The position numbers were made by a program, and so were the translations under genes. DNA of 64,000 bases from CAYQQU01 sp964419545 (GTDB lineage: Bacteria; Bacteroidota; Bacteroidia; Chitinophagales; Saprospiraceae). The stretch is from assembly GCA_964419545.1 (NCBI GenBank), contig CAYQQU010000026.1, positions 5,698 to 69,697 on the forward strand. The letters run 5' to 3'. Every line of letters starts with the position of its first letter. Position 1 is the stretch's first letter. Shown one piece after another: positions 8,969-16,500 of the stretch. The notes under the pieces are model-generated. The model made no database searches, was not told the DNA's origin, and was given only the letters and a program-made list of their open reading frames with translations.

Positions 8969-9035
8969 TGGTTTTTTGGGGCTGCAGAGCATACTGTAAA
9001 TGGGGTTTGGTTTTTTGGAGCGCGGTTGGTCCGGG

Positions 9036-9551
9036 TTAATGCGTGATGTACAGTTTCATGCCGTTTCCCTGTTGCTGGATAAGGAGCGGTACCCCCTGTC
9101 CGTTCAGTCCGGAAGCGGTCTGTTGGATCTCGTTGCCGGCGCCTAGCTGGTTAATGCCCAGCAGCAGGTCTTCCACGTTGTAAAATCGCTGGGTTATCCG
9201 ATTGCCTGAGCCGTTCTGGCGGAGGTAGAGCCGGTTGGCGTCGCCCTCCAGGTCGAGGTCGTAGTAGTTGTCGTCACCCGATTGCCGCAGCTGCAGTTGA
9301 TTGTCTCGTCCCTGGGTGCGCAGGTTAGCTTCGTTGTGGCTGCCTTCCTGGAGGACTTGCGTGGCCTGCCGGTCAGATTGTTTGATCGCGGCCTGGTTAA
9401 AGTTCCCGGATTGCGTCAAGCGAAGCGCATTTTCCGAGGAAAGCTGCTGGTTGAGCAGCGCCTCTTCGAGCTCGATGCTAGGGTCGTCAGATTGACCGAA
9501 CAGCGCCAGGGTAGCGGCGAGCAGCATCGCTGCGAGTGATAATCGCTTCAT
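9036..9551 (-). CDS. Curlin-repeat protein, probable minor subunit or nucleator
   Basis: The 171-residue product has a signal peptide (MKRLSLAAMLLAATLALFGQ) and imperfect curlin repeats of the Q-x-G-x-x-N type, such as LTQSGNFNQAAIKQ, LQEGSHNEANLRTQG, LRQSGDDNYYD and LRQNGSGNRITQ. It is shorter and less regular than the neighbouring major curlin, and lies between it and csgE, so a CsgB-like nucleating role is inferred from position and repeat quality only. An upstream in-frame ATG (at 9572) was rejected because it spoils the signal peptide. Confidence 0.82.
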   Translation of the reverse strand: MKRLSLAAMLLAATLALFGQSDDPSIELEEALLNQQLSSENALRLTQSGNFNQAAIKQSDRQATQVLQEGSHNEANLRTQGRDNQLQLRQSGDDNYYDLDLEGDANRLYLRQNGSGNRITQRFYNVEDLLLGINQLGAGNEIQQTASGLNGQGVPLLIQQQGNGMKLYITH

Positions 9552-9570
9552 GGTGGTCGGTTTTAGAATC

Positions 9571-9595
9571 ACCCACCGCCGATTCGGCGGTGGGT
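9571..9595. other. Strong hairpin between the two curlin genes
   Basis: ACCCACCGCCGA at 9571-9582 is followed at once by TCGGCGGTGGGT at 9584-9595, giving a nearly perfect GC-rich stem. It sits 17 nt after the major curlin stop and about 20 nt before the minor curlin start. No U-tract follows on the minus strand, so partial termination or 3'-end protection of the major curlin message is more likely than full termination. Confidence 0.6.
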
Positions 9596-9611
9596 GTAAG
9601 TTAGCTTAATC

Positions 9612-10568
9612 TTACTTCTGTTCGATGGTCGCCGTGTTGTGCGAGCCGTGCTGGGTAACGGTGGCCGATGCACCGAGTTCCTGGTGGATTCTGGCGGTGT
9701 TGTAGTCGCCAATCTGCTCGGTAGCAAGCGTGCTGCCGTTCAGGTTCTGGATGTAGCTGCCGGATACCCCTTCCACGACGTTGCCTTCGCCTTCCTGGTA
9801 CATTACCGCTTCGGAGTTGCCGCCGTCCTGGTAGAGCAGGATCAGGTTGTCGTCACCTTTCTGGGTAGCTTCCGCCTTGTTGGCGTCGCCGTTGATCCAG
9901 AAATCGGTGTAGTTGTTCTTGCCCTCCTGGGTGATGTAACCTTCGGAGTTGGTGGCGTTCGCCTGGTCGACCCAACCGAAGTTGTTTTCACCGTCCTGCT
10001 TGATGTCAGCTTTGTTGCCGGTCCACTGGTCGATCAACGCGACGTTGTTTTCTCCGAGCTGGGTAATGTCGGCCTTGTTGTCGTCGCCGATCTGATCGAC
10101 GTCAGCATCGTTGTAATCGCCGATTTGGAGGATTTCGGAAGCGTTGTCGTCACCCAACTGTACCGTCTCGGCAGTATTGTACTTGCCTTCCTGTACGGTT
10201 ACGGCGGTGTTGTACTCGCCGTCCTGGTAGGTGTCAGCGTCCAGGCCTTCGCCTTTCTGGCTCGTGTAGGTAAGGTTACCTTCGCCCAGCTGATCGACGT
10301 AGACTTCATTCTCGTCGGTGCCGGCGGCGCCGTTCTGTACCTGCATGATGTCGGCTACGTTGAGGTCGCCATCCTGCGAGAGTTCGGCAGTTTGCTTAAC
10401 GCCGTTGGCTGACTCCTGGTCAATAGAACCGGAGTTGTAGGCGCCTACCTGGGTGATCAGGGCGTCCTGTCCGGCGCCTACCTGCTTTACGCTGGCGTGG
10501 TTGCCTTGTGCAAAACCATAGCTCAGCAGCATGGTCAGCGCTACCAATAAAATGAGATGCTTTTTCAT
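9612..10568 (-). CDS. Major curlin-like amyloid subunit with about twenty repeats
   Basis: The 318-residue product has a signal peptide (MKKHLILLVALTMLLSYGFAQ) and then almost only curlin half-repeats of 11-13 residues with the pattern N-x-A-x-h-x-Q-x-G-x-x-N: YNTAVTVQEGKYNTAETVQ, DNASEILQIGDYNDADVDQ, DNKADITQLGENNVALIDQ. It should be exported through CsgG and polymerise into surface amyloid. E. coli CsgA has five 22-residue repeats (151 residues); this subunit is twice as long and rich in Asp/Glu. It is the first structural gene of the operon. Confidence 0.9.
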   Translation of the reverse strand: MKKHLILLVALTMLLSYGFAQGNHASVKQVGAGQDALITQVGAYNSGSIDQESANGVKQTAELSQDGDLNVADIMQVQNGAAGTDENEVYVDQLGEGNLTYTSQKGEGLDADTYQDGEYNTAVTVQEGKYNTAETVQLGDDNASEILQIGDYNDADVDQIGDDNKADITQLGENNVALIDQWTGNKADIKQDGENNFGWVDQANATNSEGYITQEGKNNYTDFWINGDANKAEATQKGDDNLILLYQDGGNSEAVMYQEGEGNVVEGVSGSYIQNLNGSTLATEQIGDYNTARIHQELGASATVTQHGSHNTATIEQK

Positions 10569-10627
10569 AAAAAATTGATTTTTTGGGTTAAAAAATTATA
10601 CGTTGAAAGCATAAATGCCGTGTTCAG

Positions 10628-10678
10628 CCCCTGCTGCGGGAGCAGAGGGCGCCCTTTCGGCGAAAGCTGGTTTCGCCG
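10628..10678. other. Two hairpins in the leader of the major curlin gene
   Basis: CCTGCT/AGCAG (about 10630-10647) and CGGCGAAA at 10658-10665 with TTTCGCCG at 10671-10678 form two stems 60-110 nt upstream of the curlin start. They would lie in the 5' untranslated RNA or the promoter region. No typical TAnnTTTG element was found on the minus strand in this 273-nt gap. Confidence 0.4.
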
Positions 10679-10841
10679 GGGGCTAATACCTTTCGATGCG
10701 GTTCTTCACGGTGGGCCGCAGGGATGCCCCCCGCGGCTTTTCTGATGGTAGTTGCTAATATTATCCGGTAAGTTTGTTTCGCGTTGGTTCCACTTATTAT
10801 TGTCGGGCGGCGGCAAGATGTTACACTACCATTCTGACGGA

Positions 10842-11222
10842 TTAGCGCATTATTCTGTCAACATTCTCATTTTTGCGAAAATAGACCGCCGGGCGGCGCC
10901 CGAAATGCGCCTGAAACAGGTGCGAGAAGTAATTCGCATTGGCGAATCCTACTGCCGTGGCGGCTTCCTTAACGGTAGCATAATCGCCGGCGGCCAGGCC
11001 TTCCCGGGCTTTTTCCAGGCGAAGCGTTTGCAGAAAACGGTTGGGAGTCAATCCGGCGGCGGCTTTCATTTTCCGGTAGAACTGCCGTTCGCTGAGGTAG
11101 AAAGCGCCGGCCATGTCTTTGACAACCAAATTCGGATCGCCCAGCCGGGCTTTGAGGTAAGCGGTCACTTCCGCCAGCCATTTTTGCTGGTGCGGCGTGC
11201 GTTGAGGGGTTTCGTTTCTCAT
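10842..11222 (-). CDS. AraC-type HTH regulator without sensor domain
   Basis: The 126-residue protein is essentially a stand-alone AraC/XylS DNA-binding domain: first HTH at about residues 33-60 (LVVKDMAGAFYLSERQFYRKMKAA), second at about 82-110 (ATVKEAATAVGFANANYFSHLFQAHFGRRP). It is oriented with, and 273 nt upstream of, the curli operon. By position it may control curli genes, as the unrelated LuxR-type CsgD does in enterobacteria; this is an inference. The start is preceded by the A-rich leader CCAAAAAACT. Confidence 0.9.
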   Translation of the reverse strand: MRNETPQRTPHQQKWLAEVTAYLKARLGDPNLVVKDMAGAFYLSERQFYRKMKAAAGLTPNRFLQTLRLEKAREGLAAGDYATVKEAATAVGFANANYFSHLFQAHFGRRPAVYFRKNENVDRIMR

Positions 11223-11245
11223 AGTTTTTTGGTTTTACAGACTTT

Positions 11246-11275
11246 AACCCGGATCATCCATGAATAATCCGGGTT
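11246..11275. repeat. CCGG palindromic element, copy A (short form)
   Basis: A 30-nt near-palindrome beginning AACCCGGATCATCCATG and ending AATAATCCGGGTT. It is the shortest full copy of a family found at seven or more places in this window. It lies 24 nt upstream of the AraC-type gene. Confidence 0.75.
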
Positions 11276-11303
11276 CAGTTGCTGCGGGGTTGTTTTCTCA
11301 TGC

Positions 11304-11319
11304 TACCCAAAACAGGGTA
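11304..11319. promoter_or_regulatory. Operator-like inverted repeat upstream of the AraC-type gene
   Basis: TACCCAAAACAGGGTA has perfect 5-bp arms (TACCC/GGGTA) around a 6-nt spacer, 82 nt upstream of the AraC-type start. It resembles, with slightly different spacing, the three palindromes around the TetR gene at 52 kb. Function is unproven. Confidence 0.35.
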
Positions 11320-11447
11320 AGTGTTTGTAAGGTGAATTGTACAAAGGGACAAAAAGGTAAACAGCTTTTGTGCAAAAGTTGATCGGCTCCTTTTCTCTGT
11401 TGATCTTTCGAAAAGCGGGGACGTTACGGGTTGTTCCTGAATTTTAC

Positions 11448-11461
11448 TTAACCCGGGTTAA
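11448..11461. repeat. Perfect 14-bp palindrome TTAACCCGGGTTAA
   Basis: This perfect palindrome ends 2 nt before the stop codon of the deacetylase gene. It equals the two outer ends of the CCGG palindromic family joined together and may be a minimal remnant. Confidence 0.5.
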
Positions 11462-11462
11462 T

Positions 11463-12620
11463 TCAATGGACAAACGTCCTGATCAACTGCCGGATGAAAG
11501 CGACTCCCTTTTCCAGCTGTTCTTGTGCGATAAATTCATTGGCCCGATGCGCCTGGGCAATGGAGCCTGGCCCGCAGATGACGGATTCGAAGCCGCCCTG
11601 CGCAAATTGTCCGGCCTCCGCAGCAAAGGCCACCGTCGATAGTACCCGGTTGCCCGAAAGGGTACGGGTAAGCTCGACCACCGGATAGTGCTCCGGCGTA
11701 TCCAGCGGGGGTACCGGCGGGTGATGCTCACGCGTAACGATGCACGCGCCGGGAAAGCGCTTTTGCAGGATATCTTCCCTTTCCCGGCAGTACTTGCCAA
11801 ATTCCGCGACGATGGCTTCCAGGTCGTCTTTGGGAATGGTGCGTACATCCCAATGGAAAGAGCAGGTATCGGCGATCACGTTGGGGGCGATGCCGCCCTG
11901 CAGGGTGCCTACGTGGAGGGTGGTGTGGTTGGGCGAAAACCGGTCGTCGGTCTGGCCGGCGGCGATCAGGGCGTCCATCTTATTTTCGAGCCAGAGGATC
12001 AGTCGCGCTGCCTCGTGGATGGCGCTCACTTCCTGTTTGATACGGCTGCTGTGGCCGGCTGAGCCCGTCACGGTGGTTTCGTAGATGCAAATGCCTTTTT
12101 GCCCGACGATCGGTTGCATCAGCGAGGGTTCGCCGATGATGGCGTACTGTGGTTTTTCTGTGTAGGTGTTCCGGATGGCGTGCACCAGGGCCGGGCCGGC
12201 GAGGCACCCGATCTCTTCGTCATAGGAAAACGCCAGGTAGATCGGTTTTTGTAAATCGGCGGCAACCATTTCGGGCAGCACCGCCAGGCAACAGGCCAAA
12301 AATCCTTTCATGTCACAGGAGCCGCGGCCGTAGAGCTTTCCGTTTTTCTCCGTGAGTTGAAACGGGTCGGTATTCCAGTCCTGCCCGTCTACCGGCACGA
12401 CGTCCATATGCCCCGAGAGGATCACGCCGCCGTCGGCCGCCGGACCGATGCGGCAATGCAGGGAAGCCTTGGTCCCGTCTTCATTGGGGACCAAATGGTA
12501 GGGTATGCCCTGTTCGTCGAGGTGAGCCTTGATGTACTCCAGGATCGTCAGGTTGCTCTGGCCGCCCAGTACGGGGAAAGCGATCAGGTCAGCTAGTATG
12601 TTTTGCACATTTTTCATCAT
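11463..12620 (-). CDS. argE: M20-family acetylornithine deacetylase-like hydrolase
   Basis: The 385-residue enzyme has the M20 di-zinc motifs: His71 and Asp73 in SGHMDVVPV, Asp103 in GRGSCDMKG, and the Glu135-Glu136 pair in FSYDEEIGCLAG, followed by a dimerisation domain at about 175-290. ArgE removes the acetyl group from N-acetylornithine in the cytosol. No other arginine gene is nearby; the partner is a YfcC-type transporter 40 nt upstream. A role in using imported N-acyl amino acids or dipeptides is therefore possible, and the symbol is by similarity only. Confidence 0.82.
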   Translation of the reverse strand: MMKNVQNILADLIAFPVLGGQSNLTILEYIKAHLDEQGIPYHLVPNEDGTKASLHCRIGPAADGGVILSGHMDVVPVDGQDWNTDPFQLTEKNGKLYGRGSCDMKGFLACCLAVLPEMVAADLQKPIYLAFSYDEEIGCLAGPALVHAIRNTYTEKPQYAIIGEPSLMQPIVGQKGICIYETTVTGSAGHSSRIKQEVSAIHEAARLILWLENKMDALIAAGQTDDRFSPNHTTLHVGTLQGGIAPNVIADTCSFHWDVRTIPKDDLEAIVAEFGKYCREREDILQKRFPGACIVTREHHPPVPPLDTPEHYPVVELTRTLSGNRVLSTVAFAAEAGQFAQGGFESVICGPGSIAQAHRANEFIAQEQLEKGVAFIRQLIRTFVH

Positions 12621-12660
12621 CGATAGATCGTTGCTGGTTAAAATTCCGGCAGTTGGTGAT

Positions 12661-14055
12661 TTAAACGGGCCCCCACTTGATGTAGACGCTGAACAATAAG
12701 AACAGCCAGGCTACCAGCAGGATCACTCCCACCACCGGAAAAATAAACCGGAGCCAGCGGTCGAAAGGCACCCGGCAGAGGCTGAGCATGGCGATAAGGC
12801 CGCCCAGCGCCGGGTTGAACAGGTTGGTCACCCCGTCGCCGATCTGGAATGCGAGGATGGCGGATTGCCGGGTGAGGCCCACCAGCTCGCCTACCGGGAT
12901 CATGATGGGCAGGGTGGCCAGGGCCTGCCCGCTGCCGGAAGGGATCATGAGGTTGATGATCGACTGGGCGACCGACATGGCGACGGCCGAACCGTACACC
13001 GGCAGCTGCGTCAGTACGGACGACAACTGATAGGCGATGGTGTCGTTGATGTTGCCGATCTCCAGTACGACCTTGATCGAAGTGGCGAAGCCTACCATAA
13101 AAGCGCCTGGAGCCACTACGGCCACCGATCGCAGTGCTGTCTCGCTGATCTCCGTGCCGCCCATCCGGGCTGCGATTCCGGCTGCGAGTGCGATCATCAG
13201 GAAGATAGCGGAAATTTCGTTGATGTACCAGTGGTGGACGAATATGCCGTAGAGCATCGCCGCCAGTCCGCCTAGAAAAATGGCGAGGATCAGCCAGTTG
13301 TTGCGCGTCATGTTGTATTCGCCGATGGGGTGAGTGAGCTGGAAGCCGTCGGTGTTGAGGTCCTGGCTTAGGCCTCGACCGGCGTCGGCCAGGATGCGCT
13401 TAAAATAGCGTACGTTATAGGCTGCCAGCAGGCTCAGGGCGGAAAAACAAAGGATGCTGCGCAGCACCGCCCCGGAAAACAGCGGCATCTCCGCAATTTT
13501 ATGACCCACGCCCACCGTATACGGGTTGATCGGCGAAAGCCCGAAGCCTACCGTGATCGCGCCTACCGACATGCCCGCCGCCAGCACGAGGTCGCCGCCC
13601 AGCGCCAGGCTCATCACCGCGGCGATAGGCACCATGGCGATGTTGTTTTCGTAGCCGATCACCACGCCCAGCAGTCCGTAAAGGAACGTCATCAGCACCA
13701 CGATGAGGAACTTGCGCTCCAGCCCCATGCGGCGCACCAGCGTCCCTACGGTATTTTCCACCATGCGCGACCGCTCCAGGATGCCGAACATAATACCACT
13801 GGCCAACACCACGAAGATGATCTCGCTGGCCGTCTTGAACCCCAGCGCGATGGCGCGGAACATGCCGAGCAGCCCCACCGGCGTAGGCTCGATCTCCCGG
13901 TACGAATCGGGGATCACCCGCTGGCGGCCGTCGACCAGCTCGCGTTCGTAGGTCCCGGCCGGCAGCACGTGGCTCAGGATAGCCGTCAGCACAATGATGC
14001 CGAAGAGCATGACGATGGGGTGCGGGATGAGGTCGTACCAGCTTCTGCGGGGCAT
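12661..14055 (-). CDS. YfcC-family membrane transporter
   Basis: The 464-residue protein has about 12 hydrophobic segments and the family pattern of YfcC/C4-dicarboxylate anaerobic carriers: PHPIVMLFGIIVLTAILSHV at the start, a long loop, FGLSPINPYTVGVG in the middle and LMIPSGSGQALATLPIMIP near the end. Substrates of this family are mostly undefined; amino acids, peptides or carboxylates are likely. It is the first gene of a two-gene unit with the M20 deacetylase. Confidence 0.88.
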   Translation of the reverse strand: MPRRSWYDLIPHPIVMLFGIIVLTAILSHVLPAGTYERELVDGRQRVIPDSYREIEPTPVGLLGMFRAIALGFKTASEIIFVVLASGIMFGILERSRMVENTVGTLVRRMGLERKFLIVVLMTFLYGLLGVVIGYENNIAMVPIAAVMSLALGGDLVLAAGMSVGAITVGFGLSPINPYTVGVGHKIAEMPLFSGAVLRSILCFSALSLLAAYNVRYFKRILADAGRGLSQDLNTDGFQLTHPIGEYNMTRNNWLILAIFLGGLAAMLYGIFVHHWYINEISAIFLMIALAAGIAARMGGTEISETALRSVAVVAPGAFMVGFATSIKVVLEIGNINDTIAYQLSSVLTQLPVYGSAVAMSVAQSIINLMIPSGSGQALATLPIMIPVGELVGLTRQSAILAFQIGDGVTNLFNPALGGLIAMLSLCRVPFDRWLRFIFPVVGVILLVAWLFLLFSVYIKWGPV

Positions 14056-14144
14056 ACGGTGGAGGTGAAGCGTTTTTGAATTGGCTAAAGATAAAAAAAC
14101 GTCTTCGGTTTTGACGCGTTTTTGATTCGGCGGTGGCGGGAGCT

Positions 14145-14200
14145 TAGCCCGGAATATTCATGGGTTTTTCGTCATCAGAACCCATGAATATTCCGGTTTA
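14145..14200. repeat. CCGG palindromic element, copy B
   Basis: CCCGGAATATTCATGGG (from 14148) pairs with CCCATGAATATTCCGG (to 14196) around a loop containing TTTTTCGTCATCAG. It begins 12 nt after the stop of the FISUMP gene at 14212 in the direction of transcription. The loop shares TTCGTCAT with the long copies at 60.3 and 62.8 kb. Confidence 0.8.
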
Positions 14201-14211
14201 GGAGCAAAACA

Positions 14212-14973
14212 TTATCCATCCGTCACACACCGCACCGAAAGCCCGTAATCTTTCACAAATTTACTTCGCCGCAGGTGGGCGGCCAGGCCGCTGAAGGTAT
14301 AGCACCAGGCTTCTCGCGAGGACGCTTCCGTTGCGGAAAAATAGCAGCCGTCGGCGCCGAGGTTGCTGAAACCGCCTTTTGCCGGGATGCACCAGCCGCC
14401 GAGTTGGGCGTCGAACCCGCTATCGCCGCCGAGGATCAGAGCCTTGTAGGCCTGGCGAGGGTCTGCAGTGACGCTGAGCGAGGATTTTTCGAGGCGCCCT
14501 CCGAAATGTTGAATCAATTCCCGCCATTCCAGGTCGGTAGGCAGGCGCCAGCCCGGCGGGCAGGCCTGACGGGCGCTTTCCCAGGTGTACAGGCGGCCGT
14601 ATTTTTCGCCGTTCTTTTCTTGGTTGCGGTACCACCAGGCATCGGCGGGAAGCGCAAAGTTGAGGTTATGAGCCATCCAGGTCTGGCCGTTTATGGTCAC
14701 TGTGCGATAGTACTGCCCGTCGCGCGGATCTTGAAAATAATTGGCGGCGATATCCTTCTCTTGCAAATCCTCGATCAGGTGGTTGAGCTCCAGCTTCAAT
14801 CGCCGGCCGTTGCTATTTTGACTTGCCCTTGCTCGGATTTCCAATGATCTCAGTTCCTCAAACTTTGGGCTGGAAACAGAAAGGGTCTCTTTTAGCTTTC
14901 CAAAAAGGGTTTCCATCCTTTGTTGAGATAACAATACCTTTACCTCTTGCTTGAGGTCATTCAGCGATTGCAT
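14212..14973 (-). CDS. Signal-less FISUMP-domain protein with helical N-terminal domain (1)
   Basis: Residues about 80-253 form a Fibrobacter succinogenes major paralogous (FISUMP) domain, a C-type-lectin-like fold: DPRDGQYYRTVTINGQTWM, NLNFALP, GRLYTWESARQACPPGWRLP, and a C-terminal GLSVRCV. FISUMP domains usually sit in exported lipoproteins, but here there is no signal peptide. Residues 1-78 are instead a small charged helical domain (LNDLKQEVKVLLSQQRMETL) shared with the next gene and similar in pattern to effector-associated domains. It is a paralogue of the protein at 15379. Confidence 0.85.
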   Translation of the reverse strand: MQSLNDLKQEVKVLLSQQRMETLFGKLKETLSVSSPKFEELRSLEIRARASQNSNGRRLKLELNHLIEDLQEKDIAANYFQDPRDGQYYRTVTINGQTWMAHNLNFALPADAWWYRNQEKNGEKYGRLYTWESARQACPPGWRLPTDLEWRELIQHFGGRLEKSSLSVTADPRQAYKALILGGDSGFDAQLGGWCIPAKGGFSNLGADGCYFSATEASSREAWCYTFSGLAAHLRRSKFVKDYGLSVRCVTDG

Positions 14974-15378
14974 TGTGATGCCTTTTAATTTTTGGTATGT
15001 AGACTTTGAATAGGCGCTCGACTACTAAGTGGTGTGTAACAAAAATTTTTGCTGATCCTTTCTTGAAAGGAAACGCTTTTAATTACTGAAAATCAACTTT
15101 TTAAATTGAGCACTCAGCAAAAATTTTTACAAGGAACTTGTGTTACACACCACTAAGGGTGGGGAAGCCCTTTAAAACTAAAAGTTTAGGGGAATATAAA
15201 AGCTCTTGTGGAAAATGGGATTAGATACTGAAACAATTACCAGCAAAAACATATCGTAAAATTAATGTATTGGGACGAAAAGAAAAAAAGCGTGGCATTA
15301 CCAATCTTTTGTCTGTTTGTAACCTTCGTGTTAAGATGTTGATAATAATTGGGTTTTTGTTTTGAGCAGATTTAATAT
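14974..15378. other. Gap of 405 nt with a MITE and AT-rich sequence
   Basis: Between the two FISUMP genes lies one 123-bp MITE (15030-15152). The remaining 226 nt on its right are clearly AT-rich compared with the neighbourhood and hold no convincing gene or classic promoter. The change in composition suggests transferred DNA. Confidence 0.6.
15030..15152. mobile_element. MITE copy 1, 123 bp
   Basis: The element has terminal inverted repeats TGGTGTGTAAC/GTTACACACCA, an inner AAAAATTTTTGCTGA also found inverted at the other side, and no coding capacity. It is flanked by a 5-bp direct repeat CTAAG (15025-15029 and 15153-15157), as left by transposition. It is identical base for base to the copy at 18274-18396. 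The right end carries an extra small palindrome (ACAAGGAACTTGT) that the left end lacks. Confidence 0.92.
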
Positions 15379-16152
15379 TTACACTGCGATACAACGCACG
15401 GAGAGGCCGTAGTTTTTGAACAACCGGCTGCGCCGGACGTCTTTGGCCATGCCGTTGAAGGTGTAGCACCATACGTCTTTGGTGGAGGCCTCGGTAGCGG
15501 AGAGATAGGAGCCGTCCAGCCCGATATTGCTGAAAACGCCGGTGCTGGGGATGTACCAACCGCCGAGCAGCGCCTCGAAGCCGCTCTCGCCGCCGGTTAC
15601 CAGCGCCTGGAAAGCTTTTTTGGTGTCGGCGGCGATCCGCAGGGCATAGGACTCGATGGGGCCGCCGAAAAGCTGGATCAAAGCGATCCAATCCTCGTTC
15701 GTAGGCAGTCGCCAGCCGGGCGGGCAGGCTTCGGAAGCGGCTTCCCAGGTGTATAGCCGGCCGTAGGTTTCCTGATTCTTTTCTTTTTTCTGATAAAACC
15801 ATCCTCCTTCGGCTACGGCGAAGTTGAGGTTGTCGGCCATCCAGGTTTGTCCGTTTAAACAGACGGTGCGATACTTCTGCCCGTCTCGCGGGTCTTCGAA
15901 AAAAGCCTGCTCGTCATCATCCGGATTCAGCTCGGCGAACAGCCGGCCAATTTCCTGGCTGATCTGATCCAGCACGACGCCGTTGTCGGGAGCATCCGTT
16001 ACTATTTTCGATTTTTTTTCGAGCGCCTTTAAGGTTTGGGCCCGTTGGTCGTCCGGAGAGAAATAGGGTTTCAGCATTCCGAAAACAGCCTCCATTTCCC
16101 GGTTTTTGAGCAAGGTGTCAATCTCCTGCCTAAGATCACTCAGCGGCTTCAT
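15379..16152 (-). CDS. Signal-less FISUMP-domain protein with helical N-terminal domain (2)
   Basis: This 257-residue paralogue of the protein at 14212 has the same layout: helical N-terminal domain at 1-80 (LSDLRQEIDTLLKNREMEAV and LDQISQEIGRLFAEL) followed by a FISUMP lectin-like domain (EDPRDGQKYRTVCLNGQTWM, CPPGWRLPTNEDW, GLSVRCIAV). There is no signal peptide or membrane segment, so it is probably cytosolic. A 582-nt overlapping frame in the same region is a shadow. Confidence 0.85.
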   Translation of the reverse strand: MKPLSDLRQEIDTLLKNREMEAVFGMLKPYFSPDDQRAQTLKALEKKSKIVTDAPDNGVVLDQISQEIGRLFAELNPDDDEQAFFEDPRDGQKYRTVCLNGQTWMADNLNFAVAEGGWFYQKKEKNQETYGRLYTWEAASEACPPGWRLPTNEDWIALIQLFGGPIESYALRIAADTKKAFQALVTGGESGFEALLGGWYIPSTGVFSNIGLDGSYLSATEASTKDVWCYTFNGMAKDVRRSRLFKNYGLSVRCIAV

Positions 16153-16500
16153 AATGATTTGCTTTGTAGTTGACTCAAAAATCCGTACCCGCGCCCTTCG
16201 ATGCCGGGCGCAGCGGACTGTTGTGTTGATAATTTTTTATTAGGGGAGAACAGCGTTAGCCGGGCGGGGAGTTGCCCGGGATGCTCGGGAGGAATTACAC
16301 AAAGAATAAATATTTCCAAATATAGCAGATTTCGCGGGGAAAGAAAAGCCTGGCCGAACATCTTGCATGGCGGCCTTGGCCCAAACGCTGGTTTGAAGAT
16401 CGTGTCTTTGAAGAAAATCGAACGCCAAATACCGGAAAAAACAATATCTTCCTCCAAACGATCTTGTTTTCCGTGGAGGGGCAATATAGTTCAACCCAAG
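16153..16500. other. 348-nt gap between FISUMP gene 2 and ogt
   Basis: No gene is supported here; the short frames overlap on both strands and look like noise. The only signal seen is an AT-rich stretch at about 16300-16330 with a promoter-like element on the minus strand (listed separately). Confidence 0.6.
16317..16324 (-). promoter_or_regulatory. Candidate -7 element for FISUMP gene 2
   Basis: On the minus strand this reads TATATTTG, a full match to the Bacteroidetes -7 consensus TAnnTTTG, in an AT-rich patch about 165 nt upstream of the ATG. No clear -33 TTTG accompanies it. Confidence 0.35.

Noticed and set aside
14145..14200. CCGG palindromes as ordinary rho-independent terminators
   Set aside because: They lack U-tracts and share interior sequence across copies, which simple terminators do not.
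15030..15152. The repeated 123-bp sequence as a regulatory RNA
   Set aside because: Terminal inverted repeats plus a different 5-bp direct duplication at each copy identify it as a transposed element.
15221..15802. 193-codon frame overlapping the second FISUMP gene
   Set aside because: It is a shadow in another frame of the FISUMP gene and has an Arg-rich translation with no domain.
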